The notes under the pieces are model-generated. The model searched no databases. It was not told where the DNA came from and was given only the letters and a program-made list of their open reading frames with translations. Source: Modestobacter lapidis (GTDB lineage: Bacteria; Actinomycetota; Actinomycetes; Mycobacteriales; Geodermatophilaceae). Taken from it: a stretch of DNA of 64,000 bases. Each line of letters opens with the position of its first letter. Within the stretch, counting starts at the first letter, position 1. The position numbers and the translations under genes were made by a program. The stretch is taken from positions 186,001-250,000 of the forward strand of contig JABAKE010000002.1 of assembly GCA_019779905.1 (NCBI GenBank), given 5' to 3'. Below are positions 36,336-44,369 of the stretch, in pieces.

Positions 36336-37610
36336 TCAGCCGGCCGGCGGCCGGAGCGTCCGCCCCCAGGTGGCGAGCAGCCCGGTCAGCGCCGTGTCCG
36401 TGCCGGCGGCACCGATGGCCGCCAACCCGACCGGCAGGCCCCCGACGAGGGCCGCCGGGGCGACGGCGACCGGAAGGCCGCCCACCCCGGCGATGCAGGT
36501 CAGCCGCAGCGTCGCGGCCCGGTAGGCGGCCTTGCGTTCGGTCAACCCCGACACCGGCGGGGCCGGGCAGCTGGCGGCCGGAGCGAGGACGGCGGTGCCG
36601 ACCGGGATCCGCCCGACCACGGTGGCGCGTCCCCCGGCGACGACGTTCCGGGCATCGGCGAGCACGTCGGCGGAGATCGCCGCGCCGTCGGCGAACCGGG
36701 CGGCCACTCCCGGGCCCAGGACGCCGGGGTGGGCGCTGACCCAGCCGCCGTGCGACGCCCACGCCTCGGCGCCCTGCACGGTGCGGAAGGCGGCGAACCA
36801 GCGCTCCAGCTCGTCGGCGGTCGCGAACCGCTCGCGGCGCAGCGGCCGGCCGGCAGCGGCGGCCAGCTCCTCCGCGGCCGTCGCCAGCGCGGCCGCGACC
36901 GCCGGGTCGGCGAGCGCGAGGAGGTCCTCGGCCAACACCAGCTCGGTGATCGGCGTGGCGCCGGTGGGGGCGAGCACCGTCGCCACCCGGTGCAGCAGGT
37001 CGGCGTCGCGGGTCAGCCAGCCCAGGGTGTCGAAGCTGGGCGACAGCGGCAGCGCCCCGTCGAGCGACACGGCACCGTGCGTCGGCCGCAGCCCGTGCAA
37101 CCCGCAGTAGGACGCCGGCACCCGGATCGACCCGGCGGTGTCGGTGCCGATGCCGACGTCGACCAGCCCCCGCGCGACGGCGCTGGCCGGCCCGTTGGTC
37201 GACCCCCCGACGGCCAGCCCGGCGCCCCACGGGTTGACCGGGCTGCCGTAGTGCACGTTGGTGCCCGACAGGCTGTAGGCCAGCTCGTCGGTCCGGGCGA
37301 TGCCGCGCACCGACGCGCCGGCCGCGAGCAGCTGCGCGAGCACCGGGGCGTGCGCCGGCGCCGGCGCCGACTGGATCAGCCGCACCGGATTCCCGGCGCC
37401 GACCGGGTGGCCGGCGACCGGGATGAGGTCCTTGACCGCCAGCTGCAGCCCGTCGAGCACCCCGCTGCCGGTGGGAGCGACCAGCGGCGAGCCGACGACG
37501 CGCCACACGGCGGGGTCGCTGCGCTCCATGGCGACGTCGTCCGCCGTCCGGCTGGACGATGGGCGCACGCCGGCCGCTTCCCCGGTGGCTGCCTGGTCCG
37601 GTGCGTTCAT
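36336..37610 (-). CDS. Amidase-signature family protein
   Basis: A 424-residue hydrolase with the Ser-cisSer-Lys triad: lysine in LAVKDLI, cis-serine in GGSTNGPAS, nucleophile serine in DTAGSIRVPAS. The signature region is complete, so it should be active on an amide such as a small acyl amide or allophanate-type substrate; which one is unknown. Start taken as ATG at 37610; ATG at 37529 is a close alternative with GGACGA upstream and would remove 27 poorly conserved residues. It converges with the AlkZ-like gene with a 11-base gap. Confidence 0.86.
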   Translation of the reverse strand: MNAPDQAATGEAAGVRPSSSRTADDVAMERSDPAVWRVVGSPLVAPTGSGVLDGLQLAVKDLIPVAGHPVGAGNPVRLIQSAPAPAHAPVLAQLLAAGASVRGIARTDELAYSLSGTNVHYGSPVNPWGAGLAVGGSTNGPASAVARGLVDVGIGTDTAGSIRVPASYCGLHGLRPTHGAVSLDGALPLSPSFDTLGWLTRDADLLHRVATVLAPTGATPITELVLAEDLLALADPAVAAALATAAEELAAAAGRPLRRERFATADELERWFAAFRTVQGAEAWASHGGWVSAHPGVLGPGVAARFADGAAISADVLADARNVVAGGRATVVGRIPVGTAVLAPAASCPAPPVSGLTERKAAYRAATLRLTCIAGVGGLPVAVAPAALVGGLPVGLAAIGAAGTDTALTGLLATWGRTLRPPAG

Positions 37611-37679
37611 GGGGTCAGCTTGACGGCCTCCTGCTCCCGGGACCAGCTCGCCCGCCGGTGACGACCGCGACCGGTGCGC

Positions 37680-38126
37680 TCAGCGGGTCCGCTCGACCAC
37701 GAAGACGGGGATCTCCCGGTCGGTGTTGCGCTGGTAATCGGCGTAGTCGGGATAGGCCGCGACCGCCCGCTCCCACCACTGCGCCCGCTCCTCGCCGGTC
37801 ACCTGGCGGGCCACGCCGTCCCACGCCTCCGGCCCGTCCTGGACGGTGACCTGGTCCGGGTGCGCCTTCAGGTTGAAGTACCAGGTCGGGTGGTCGGGGG
37901 CCCCGCCCTTGGAGGCCACCATGGCGTAGGCGCCGTCGTGCTCGACCCGCATCAGCGGGTTCTTGCGCACCTTGCCGCTCTTGGCACCGCGGGTGCTGAA
38001 GACGACGACCGGCTCGCTGCGGTTGGGCAGGGTGTTGCCCTCGCGCCCGCCGGTGCGCTCGTAGATCTCCACCTGGTCCCGCACCCACTTCTCCGGGCTG
38101 GGCTCGTACTCACCATCGAGAGGCAT
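37680..38126 (-). CDS. F420-dependent Ddn-like nitroreductase-family protein
   Basis: A 148-residue split-barrel protein. EPVVVFSTRGAKSGKVRKNPLMRVEHDG and the following KGGAPDHPTWYFNLKAHP match the deazaflavin-dependent nitroreductase (Ddn) family, which uses reduced F420 to reduce quinones and other compounds in actinobacteria. Native substrate unknown. ATG at 38126. It stands alone between the amidase and siderophore-interacting genes, all on the minus strand. Confidence 0.9.
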   Translation of the reverse strand: MPLDGEYEPSPEKWVRDQVEIYERTGGREGNTLPNRSEPVVVFSTRGAKSGKVRKNPLMRVEHDGAYAMVASKGGAPDHPTWYFNLKAHPDQVTVQDGPEAWDGVARQVTGEERAQWWERAVAAYPDYADYQRNTDREIPVFVVERTR

Positions 38127-38178
38127 GGCCCGACCCTAGGACCGGAGCGGGGTGTGGCACGAGCCGGAGCTGGGCTGC

Positions 38179-39024
38179 TCAGCCCGCGACGAGGGGCTCC
38201 TCCTCCGCGACGATCTCGGCGTTCCAGGCGGGCTTCTCGGCCTGCCACCGGTCCTCGGTACGCCCCTGCCGCCAGTAGCCGGAGATCGAGGTGAACTCCG
38301 GCGTCAGCGTCCGGTCGGCCCGGAGGTGCCGCCGGATGTCCCGGACGAAGCCGGCCTCCCCGTGCACGAACGCGTGCGGGGTGCCCGTGGGCAGGTCGGC
38401 CGCGAGGACGGCGGCCAGCAGGGCGGTGCCCGGCTCGCGGTGCCCGCGATGCACCCAGACCAGCTCCACCCCCTCGCCCACCACGAGGTCCTGCTCGTCC
38501 GCGGCGTCGGGCACCTCGACGAACACCCGCGCCGAGCGGCCGGCGGGAAGGCGACCCACGCTGGCGGCGATGGCCGGCAGGGCGCTGTCGTCACCGACGA
38601 GCAGATGCCAGTCGGCGTCCGGGCTGGGGGCGTAGCCGCCACCGGGGCCGAAGAACTGGATCGTGTCGCCCGGCTGGGCGGCGGCGGCCCAGGGCCCGGC
38701 CAGGCCCTCGTCACCGTGGTACACGAAGTCGATGGTCAGCTCCCCGGCCCCGGCGTCCCAGGAGCGCACCGTGTACGTCCGGGTCACCGGCCAGGTCTCC
38801 GGCGGCAGCTCGGCGCGCACCTGCTCGACGTCGAAGGGCACGTCGTAGGGGGCGTCGGACGGGCGGAACAGCAGCTTCACGTAGTGGTCGGTGAACTCGC
38901 CCACGGGAAGGCCGGCCAGCCCCTCGCCACCGAGCACCACCCGGACCAGGTGGGGGGTCAGCCGGGTGCTCTGCACCACCTCGGCGACCCGGGCGACCCG
39001 CTTGCGTCGTGGTGCCTGGCTCAT
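38179..39024 (-). CDS. Siderophore-interacting protein (FAD-dependent ferric reductase)
   Basis: A 281-residue SIP/ViuB-type protein. The FAD-binding segment RTYTVRSWD lies at about residue 88, followed by the HGDEGLAGPWAAAAQPGD region and a C-terminal NAD(P)H-binding domain with EAGFVRDIRRHL and a final SGYWRQGRTED. It reduces ferric siderophores in the cytosol to release iron. ATG at 39024 has GGAGG upstream. A probable iron box precedes it, so it should be induced by low iron through an IdeR/DmdR repressor. No siderophore synthesis genes are adjacent. Confidence 0.9.
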   Translation of the reverse strand: MSQAPRRKRVARVAEVVQSTRLTPHLVRVVLGGEGLAGLPVGEFTDHYVKLLFRPSDAPYDVPFDVEQVRAELPPETWPVTRTYTVRSWDAGAGELTIDFVYHGDEGLAGPWAAAAQPGDTIQFFGPGGGYAPSPDADWHLLVGDDSALPAIAASVGRLPAGRSARVFVEVPDAADEQDLVVGEGVELVWVHRGHREPGTALLAAVLAADLPTGTPHAFVHGEAGFVRDIRRHLRADRTLTPEFTSISGYWRQGRTEDRWQAEKPAWNAEIVAEEEPLVAG

Positions 39025-39060
39025 CGATCCTCCGTCATCTCGGGCGAGGGTCCTTCGGTG

Positions 39061-39079
39061 AGGTATGCCTTGCCTACCT
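39061..39079. promoter_or_regulatory. Probable IdeR/DmdR iron box
   Basis: AGGTATGCCTTGCCTACCT is an inverted repeat (half-sites AGGTATGCC and AGGTAGGCA) 37 bases upstream of the siderophore-interacting protein start. It fits overlapping iron boxes of the AGGT...ACCT type, though it is four bases wider than the classic 15-bp core. Confidence 0.55.
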
Positions 39080-39134
39080 CGCTGCAGAGCCTACAAGAGC
39101 GCCCCGACCCCCTGATCATTTCTCCGCGGCCGCT

Positions 39135-39161
39135 GTTTGCCGGGGCTGAACCCGGGGGTAT
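39135..39161 (+). promoter_or_regulatory. SigB/SigF-type general-stress promoter
   Basis: GTTT (39135-39138) and GGGTAT (39156-39161) are 17 bases apart, matching the GTTT-N15-17-GGGTAT consensus of actinobacterial stress sigma factors. It would drive the 39368-41390 operon. Confidence 0.6.
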
Positions 39162-39367
39162 CGCAAGCACTACCGGACGGCGACCCCACTCAGACCCGGT
39201 GGGACGGCCTGACCGTCGTCGCTCCCCGGGCCCTCGTGGCCCTGGAGCGCCGTTCCGGACGGCTCCCACCCCCTTTCGCCGGGCACCGCGTCGACCCGGC
39301 GGAGGGAGACCGGTCGTCCCGGGTCGACGACACACCCCCCAGTCCCGACGCACGACGAGGAGGAACG

Positions 39368-40159
39368 ATGACCCACTCCATCGACACCCCGACACAGCCG
39401 CCGCCCGGCGGAGCCGCCAACGTGTCGACCACCCCGTCGACCAGTGACGTGGCCAAGGACCAGGCGAGCAACGTCGCGTCCGGCGCCGCCCAGGCCGGCG
39501 GCCAGGTCGCCTCGACCGCTGCCGACCAGGCCAAGCAGGTCACCCAGGAGACGAAGCGCCAGGCGCAGGACATGGTCGCCCAGGGCCGCCAGCAGCTGCA
39601 GGAGCAGGCGCGCACCGGTCAGCAGAAGGCCGGCCAGGGGCTGAACGAGATCGCCCAGCAGCTGCGCACCATGGTGCAGGGCGGCGAGACCCCGTCCGGT
39701 CCGGCGGCCGACCTGGTCGCGCAGGCCGGTGACAAGGTGGAGCAGCTGGCCACCTGGATCTCCGACCGCGAGCCCGGCGACCTCGTCACCGAGCTGCGCA
39801 CCTTCGCCCGCCGCAAGCCGGGTGTCTTCCTCCTCGGTGCTGCCGTCGCCGGTGTCGTCGCCGGCCGGTTGACCACCGGTGCCGTCGCCGCGCACAAGGA
39901 CGAGGGCAGCTCGGGCTCGGCCGGGACCGGCGGTTACGCGCAGCCGGCCGTCGCGCCCGTCCCGACGTACGCCGAGGAGGGGTACGCCGGCACCAACTAC
40001 GCCACGGACACCACCGCGACCGGATACGCCGGCGGCACCACCGGGACCACCGGTACCACCGGCTCGGTCCCCCCGCCGCCGTACGGCACCGTTCCCCCGG
40101 CCGGCACCACCGGCGGCTTCGACGACCCGCTGCGCACCGGCGAGGTGGGCCGGCCGTGA
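39368..40159 (+). CDS. Helical repeat envelope-stress protein with one membrane helix
   Basis: A 263-residue protein. Residues 1-125 are rich in Ala, Gln and Lys with an amphipathic repeat (DQAKQVTQETKRQAQDMV, LQEQARTGQQKAGQG) like LEA or apolipoprotein-type helices. A membrane helix follows after RRKPGVFLLGAAVAGVVAGRLTTG at about 153-176. The C-terminal 80 residues are Gly/Thr/Pro-rich (GYAGGTTGTTGTTG) and probably disordered. I do not know its function. ATG at 39368 has GAGGAGG upstream. The next gene starts before its stop (GTGA overlap), so the three genes to 41390 form an operon. Confidence 0.85.
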   Translation: MTHSIDTPTQPPPGGAANVSTTPSTSDVAKDQASNVASGAAQAGGQVASTAADQAKQVTQETKRQAQDMVAQGRQQLQEQARTGQQKAGQGLNEIAQQLRTMVQGGETPSGPAADLVAQAGDKVEQLATWISDREPGDLVTELRTFARRKPGVFLLGAAVAGVVAGRLTTGAVAAHKDEGSSGSAGTGGYAQPAVAPVPTYAEEGYAGTNYATDTTATGYAGGTTGTTGTTGSVPPPPYGTVPPAGTTGGFDDPLRTGEVGRP

Positions 40160-40740
40160 GCACCCCATCCTCCGGCGGGGCGCCCGCTCCGCCCTACGGT
40201 GAGCCGAACTTCACGCAGGGCGGCGCCACGAACTACGCCGCCCCGCCCCCCGGCGCGCAGGGCCCCTACGGCGACTCCCAGCCGATGACCGACGAGGGGC
40301 ACCCCGACATCGAGGGGACCTCGGTCGGCGGGCTCATCGGTGAGGTCACCCGTGACCTGTCGACGCTGATGCGCCAGGAGCTCGAACTCGCGAAGGCGGA
40401 GGTCCGGGCCGAGGCGACCAAGGCCACCGACGAAGTCAAGGCGCAGGCGAGCAAGGCCGGCAAGGGCGCCGGGATGCTCGGTGGCGCCGGCTTTGCCGGC
40501 TACATGGGCGTGCTGTTCCTCTCGATCGCACTCTGGTGGGCCCTGTCGCACCTGGTGGGCCACAGCTGGTCGGCGCTCATCGTGGCCGCGGTCTGGCTGA
40601 TCATCGCCGCCGTCCTCTTCTCGATGGGCCGCAAGAAGCTCAAGCAGATCGACTTCACAGGCCTCAAGCAGGTCAACCCCAAGCCCGAGCGCACCGTGGA
40701 GACCCTCCAGCAGGTGCCCGGCGCTCTGAAGCCCCAGTGA
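40156..40740 (+). CDS. Phage-holin-like DUF1469 membrane protein
   Basis: A 194-residue protein of the Phage_holin_3_6 (PF07332/DUF1469) family. A proline/glycine-rich N-terminus leads to GEVTRDLSTLMRQELELAKAEVR, a conserved amphipathic helix, then two transmembrane helices (YMGVLFLSIALWWALSHLVG, WSALIVAAVWLIIAAVLFSMG). Despite the holin name such proteins belong to chromosomal envelope-stress operons. GTG at 40156 overlaps the upstream stop by four bases. The DUF3618 gene follows after 17 bases. Confidence 0.88.
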   Translation: MSTPSSGGAPAPPYGEPNFTQGGATNYAAPPPGAQGPYGDSQPMTDEGHPDIEGTSVGGLIGEVTRDLSTLMRQELELAKAEVRAEATKATDEVKAQASKAGKGAGMLGGAGFAGYMGVLFLSIALWWALSHLVGHSWSALIVAAVWLIIAAVLFSMGRKKLKQIDFTGLKQVNPKPERTVETLQQVPGALKPQ

Positions 40741-40757
40741 CCGGACAGGAGACCGAC

Positions 40758-41390
40758 ATGACCAGCAGTGACCCGGACGTGATCCGGCGCCAGATCGAGG
40801 ACACCCGTAGCAACCTCAGCTACGACGTGGACGCGCTGAACGAGAAGGTCAATCCGACCCGGGTCGTCGACCGTCGCGTCGGCAAGGCCAAGACCACGGT
40901 GACCGGTCTGAAGGACCGCGTCTTCGGCGCGGCCCACGACACCGGCCAGCAGGCCAGCGGCTCGGCCTCCCACGCCGCCGGCAACGTCCAGGGCGCCGCC
41001 TCCAACGCGCTCGGCACCGTCCAGTCGGCACCGCAGACCATCCAGCGCCAGGCACAGGGCAACCCCCTGGCCGCGGGCGTGATCGCCTTCGGGGTGGGCT
41101 GGCTGGTGTCCTCCTTGCTCCCGACGAGCGAGAAGGAGAAGCAGCTCGCCTCGCAGGCGGAGTCCGCGGTCAAGGAGCACTCGCAGCCACTGGTCGACCA
41201 GGCCAAGAACGTGGCCCAGGAGATCGGCGACAACCTGAAGCCGGCCGCCCAGGAGGCCGTCGAATCGGTCAAGGGCACCGCGCAGGAGGGTGTCGAGACG
41301 GTCAAGTCCGAGGGCCAGTCGGCCACGAAGGACGTCCAGGGCCAGGCCCAGGGCGCGAAGCAGACGGTCCAGGGGCACGCCTCCTCCTGA
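40758..41390 (+). CDS. DUF3618 envelope-stress protein
   Basis: A 210-residue protein. DPDVIRRQIEDTRSNLSYDVDALNEK at the N-terminus is the DUF3618 domain. A single helix near 107-120 (NPLAAGVIAFGVGWLVSSLLP) may enter the membrane. On both sides are Gln/Ala/Lys-rich amphipathic repeats like the first gene of the operon. Function unknown; DUF1469-DUF3618 pairs recur in actinobacteria. ATG at 40758 has AGGAG nine bases upstream. It is the last gene, closed by a strong terminator 13 bases after the stop. Confidence 0.88.
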   Translation: MTSSDPDVIRRQIEDTRSNLSYDVDALNEKVNPTRVVDRRVGKAKTTVTGLKDRVFGAAHDTGQQASGSASHAAGNVQGAASNALGTVQSAPQTIQRQAQGNPLAAGVIAFGVGWLVSSLLPTSEKEKQLASQAESAVKEHSQPLVDQAKNVAQEIGDNLKPAAQEAVESVKGTAQEGVETVKSEGQSATKDVQGQAQGAKQTVQGHASS

Positions 41391-41403
41391 CCGCTCCGCA
41401 CCG

Positions 41404-41435
41404 AACGGCCCCCGTCGCGCTCGACGGGGGCCGTT
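41404..41435. terminator. Terminator of the envelope-stress operon
   Basis: A perfect 14-bp stem, AACGGCCCCCGTCG (41404-41417) / CGACGGGGGCCGTT (41422-41435), with loop CGCT, 13 bases after the DUF3618 stop. Confidence 0.9.
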
Positions 41436-41565
41436 TCGCGTCCACTCCACCTCGACGCCGCCGAGCCCGGCTCCAGCCGGGCGCCCCTCCTGCCGATGTC
41501 CCGGGTGAACGCCACCTGACCGGACCCACCGGTGCAGGGGCACGGAGCGGACGGAGGCGGCGGAC

Positions 41566-41952
41566 GTGGAGTTGCCTGCCCGGGTACTGGTCGCCGACGA
41601 CGAGCCGGACATCCGGCTGCTCGTGACCCTCGCCGTGCGGAAGGCGGGGTGCACGGTCGTCGACTCGGTCGGCGACGGCCTCGCGGCACTCGCCGCGGCG
41701 CGCGCCGAGATCCCCGACCTGCTGGTGCTCGACGTGTCGATGCCCGGCGCGACCGGCCTGGAGGTGTGCGCCGCGCTCCGCGCCGAGCCGGCCACCGCCG
41801 GCTGCCGGGTACTGCTGCTGTCCGCCGGCGCCTCCCCCGCTGACATCGCCCGCGGTCTGTCCGCCGGGGCCGACGCCTACCTGCCCAAGCCCTTTCCGGT
41901 CGCCGGCCTGGTGGCGCAGATCCGCGCGCTCACGTCGGGTGTGCGGGCATGA
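41566..41952 (+). CDS. Single-domain response regulator
   Basis: A 128-residue receiver domain without output domain. Acidic pair D11/D12 in VADDEPDIR, phospho-acceptor D56 in VLDVSMPG, and the lysine in YLPKPF are all present, so it should be phosphorylated. It probably works by protein contact, like CheY-type or stress-cascade regulators. GTG at 41566 has GGAGG upstream. It overlaps the histidine kinase gene by four bases (ATGA), so kinase and regulator form one unit. Confidence 0.9.
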   Translation: MELPARVLVADDEPDIRLLVTLAVRKAGCTVVDSVGDGLAALAAARAEIPDLLVLDVSMPGATGLEVCAALRAEPATAGCRVLLLSAGASPADIARGLSAGADAYLPKPFPVAGLVAQIRALTSGVRA

Positions 41953-43406
41953 CCGCCGTGCTGGACCGGCCCACCGGGTCGCACCACTCCCCCGCACCGG
42001 CGGCGCTCCCCGAGCGGCTGGTGCCCGGGGGGCTGGCCCTGCTCGCGCTGGCCGGGGTACTGGTCCTCGCCACCCGGCCCGGCCACCTCCCCGTGCTGCT
42101 CGCCGCCTGCGCGGCCGTCGTCCTGCCCGTGGCCGATCTCGCCCGACGGCTCCGGGGGCAGCTCGCCACCGCGCGTGAACTCGAGGAGCAGCGGCGCGAC
42201 CTGGTCAGCCGGGGCCGGACCACGGCCGACGAGCTCGAGGTCGCCACCCGGATGATGCGGGCCCGCGCCCAGACCATGACGAGCGTCATCGATGCCGTGA
42301 CCGAGCAGTCGATCATCGGCACCGACCGCGACGGGGTCGTCCGGGTGTGGAACCCGGGCGCCGAACGGATGCTCGGCCTCCCCCGGGCCGAGGTCGTCCG
42401 CATCCGCTCGATCACCGACTTCCACGCGCCCGAGGAGCTCGACGGCGAGACCGGACCCGACCCCGCCCCCGCGCGGCGGGGGGCGAACCGCTTCGCCGCG
42501 CTGGTGGCCGTCGCCCGGGACCAGGGCAGCGACGTCCGCGACTGGACCTATCTGACCGCCGACGGCCGGCGGCTGACCGTCTCCGTGGCCATCACGCCCC
42601 GGACCGACGACGACGGCGAGCAGGCCGGCTGGAACTTCGTCGGCACCGACATGACCGAGGTCCGGGCGGCCGAACGGCTCAAGGACCAGTTCGTCAGCCT
42701 GATCTCGCACGAGCTGCGCACCCCGCTGAGCTCCATCCTCGGCTACCTGGAACTCGTCCTGGACGACGAGGAACAACCGCTCACCGACGACCAGCGGCAG
42801 TACCTGGGCACGGTCGAGCGCAACGCCCAGCGGCTGCTGCGGCTGGTCGGCGACCTGCTGTTCACCGCCCAGGTCGATGCCGGCCGCTTCACGCTGCAGC
42901 CCGAGGACGTCGACCTCGCCGCGATCGTGCGTGCATCGGAGGAGACCGCCCGGGTCACCGCGGCCGCCCGCGGCGTGTCCGTCGCGGTCGCCGTCCCTGA
43001 CGGGGGGCTGGTGGTCCGTGGGGACGCCCTGCGACTGGGCCAGGCCTGCGACAACCTGGTGTCCAACGCGGTCAAGTTCACCCCCGCCGGAGGGCACGTG
43101 ACGCTCCGGCTGGCCCCTGGCTGGCAGGACGACGACGGGCGAGTGACCGCCACCGAGCGGCCCGGCTGCCGTCCGGTCGCCGCGCTGTCGGTCAGCGACA
43201 CCGGCGTAGGCATCCCGGCCGGGGAGCAGGGCCGGCTGTTCACCAGCTTCTTCCGCGCATCGACCGCCCGGCGCAACGCCGTTCCCGGGGTCGGTCTCGG
43301 GCTCACCATCACCAAGGCGATCACCACGGCGCACGGCGGCAGCCTGGACGTCACGAGCGCCGAGGACGCCGGGACGACGTTCACCATGATCCTGCCGGCC
43401 GGCTGA
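41949..43406 (+). CDS. PAS-domain sensor histidine kinase
   Basis: A 485-residue membrane kinase. Two helices near the N-terminus (LALLALAGVLVLATRPG, LPVLLAACAAVVLPVADLA), a charged coiled-coil, a PAS domain (IIGTDRDGVVRVWNPGAERMLG, about residues 110-230), then the HisKA box SHELRTPLSSILGYLELVL with the phospho-histidine, and the ATPase boxes NLVSNAVKFTP, DTGVGIP and GVGLGLTIT. Complete and likely active. Its partner is the receiver gene just upstream, which it overlaps. The stimulus is unknown. Confidence 0.93.
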   Translation: MTAVLDRPTGSHHSPAPAALPERLVPGGLALLALAGVLVLATRPGHLPVLLAACAAVVLPVADLARRLRGQLATARELEEQRRDLVSRGRTTADELEVATRMMRARAQTMTSVIDAVTEQSIIGTDRDGVVRVWNPGAERMLGLPRAEVVRIRSITDFHAPEELDGETGPDPAPARRGANRFAALVAVARDQGSDVRDWTYLTADGRRLTVSVAITPRTDDDGEQAGWNFVGTDMTEVRAAERLKDQFVSLISHELRTPLSSILGYLELVLDDEEQPLTDDQRQYLGTVERNAQRLLRLVGDLLFTAQVDAGRFTLQPEDVDLAAIVRASEETARVTAAARGVSVAVAVPDGGLVVRGDALRLGQACDNLVSNAVKFTPAGGHVTLRLAPGWQDDDGRVTATERPGCRPVAALSVSDTGVGIPAGEQGRLFTSFFRASTARRNAVPGVGLGLTITKAITTAHGGSLDVTSAEDAGTTFTMILPAG

Positions 43407-43419
43407 CCTCTAACCTCAG

Positions 43420-44109
43420 GTGGTGGGAGATCACGAGTGGGTACCAGAGGTGACCCGTGAGGCCATGACCCGCGTTCTCGCGCACGCCGAGAAGGTGGGG
43501 CTGGCCAACACGGAGGAGTTCACCTTCCGCGCCTCCTTCATGTCCGCGGCGCACGACCGGCTCGGGTGCCCGCGTTTCCAGACCGAGTGGCGGAAGTTCG
43601 ACCTGCTCGTCCAGGACGGCGACGTCGCCACCTTGATCGAGTTCAAGTACTACCTGCTGCGTCGCAGCCACGACCTCGACGGGGTTCCCGGTCGGCTCAA
43701 GGGCGGTGCCGGACCGAAGAACGAGGCCGAGTTCAGCGCCTGCCTGGCGAAGTTGCGGAACTCAGTCGTCCCGGGCATCGGAGCGCGGCGGCTGGTCCTC
43801 GTGTACGAACGCGACGACGAACAACCGCGCCTGCGGACGCTGCACCGCAGCTATGGCGGGCTGGCGCCGTCCGGGTCGATCGCCAGGGTCTGGCGCGTTG
43901 CGGTCGGACCGCTGGAAGCACGCGTCCTCGAACCCACTGACCCAGCACCGGGAAGCGGGACATCGCCGGCCGCCGAGCTCCCGGGCGGTGAGGACGCTGC
44001 TGCCCTGTGGGCGGATGGCCGGCACGCCTTCGATCTCCACCCGGACCGGCCTGGCGTGTGCGTCCTGTGCCTGGGCGACCGCGCGGCAGCCGTGCACGCC
44101 ACTCCCTGA
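43420..44109 (+). CDS. Hypothetical protein with PD-(D/E)XK-like core
   Basis: A 229-residue protein I cannot assign to a family. The segment FDLLVQDGDVATLIEFKYYL (about residues 67-86) has the D...E-x-K spacing of restriction-endonuclease-like folds, supported by beta-strand-like flanks and a downstream RRLVLVYERDD strand. No signal peptide or membrane helix. GTG at 43420 or 43423 starts it, 14 bases after the kinase gene, so it may be cotranscribed. Nuclease activity is only a hypothesis. Confidence 0.6.
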   Translation: MVGDHEWVPEVTREAMTRVLAHAEKVGLANTEEFTFRASFMSAAHDRLGCPRFQTEWRKFDLLVQDGDVATLIEFKYYLLRRSHDLDGVPGRLKGGAGPKNEAEFSACLAKLRNSVVPGIGARRLVLVYERDDEQPRLRTLHRSYGGLAPSGSIARVWRVAVGPLEARVLEPTDPAPGSGTSPAAELPGGEDAAALWADGRHAFDLHPDRPGVCVLCLGDRAAAVHATP

Positions 44110-44149
44110 CCGGAGGCAGCCCCACGAGGCGACCCGGATGGCCAACGAG

Positions 44150-44193
44150 GCAGGCACGCTGGCCGCCGTCGCCGGCGGCTGAACGAGAACCCC
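44150..44193 (+). pseudogene. Remnant of a third receiver-gene 3' end
   Basis: From 44159 the sequence CTGGCCGCCGTCGCCGGCGG, then TGA and ACGAGAACCCC, matches the end of the REC-HPt gene at 46474-46508 with only three differences in the last 26 bases of coding and stop, and 19 identical bases (44175-44193 = 46490-46508). The frame is the same (L-x-A-x-A/V-x-x-G-stop). It appears to be what is left of another copy of that gene. Confidence 0.6.
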
Positions 44194-44195
44194 AC

Positions 44196-44257
44196 CCCGG
44201 GCTCCCGTGCGGCGGCCCGCCGCGAGCCTGCGAGCGGTGGGGGGCAAGGGGGCCGTC
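44196..44257. repeat. Dispersed hairpin element, copy 11 (degenerate)
   Basis: CGCCGCGAGCCTGCGAGCGGTGGGGGGCAAGGGGGCC carries the family core, but the left outer arm is degenerate. The left end of the 1504-bp perfect repeat (44221) falls inside this element. Confidence 0.6.
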
Positions 44258-44261
44258 CATC

Positions 44262-44305
44262 TTGCGCTGTTCTTGCGGATCGCTGGCGGGTGGCCTGCGG
44301 TTGGG
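44262..44305 (+). promoter_or_regulatory. Four tandem 11-bp repeats upstream of tasA-like copy A
   Basis: Contiguous 11-mers TTGCGCTGTTC, TTGCGGATCGC, TGGCGGGTGGC and CTGCGGTTGGG start at 44262, 44273, 44284 and 44295. The array ends 64 bases before the ATG at 44370, the same distance as in the orphan gene at 6895. Probable operator of a regulator binding one DNA face. Confidence 0.65.
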
Positions 44306-44369
44306 CCTCCAGAGTCGTCCTTGTCGCCGGGAACACCCGCCGACGAGGACCGACACACCGGAGACCGAC

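Larger units (their letters stand above)
39025..39367. other. Divergent intergenic region of 343 bases
   Basis: It separates the siderophore-interacting protein gene from the envelope-stress operon. The left part holds the iron box. The right part holds a SigB/SigF-like promoter at 39135-39161, followed by an unusually long leader of about 200 bases before the ATG at 39368. I see no open frame or convincing riboswitch in the leader. Confidence 0.6.
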
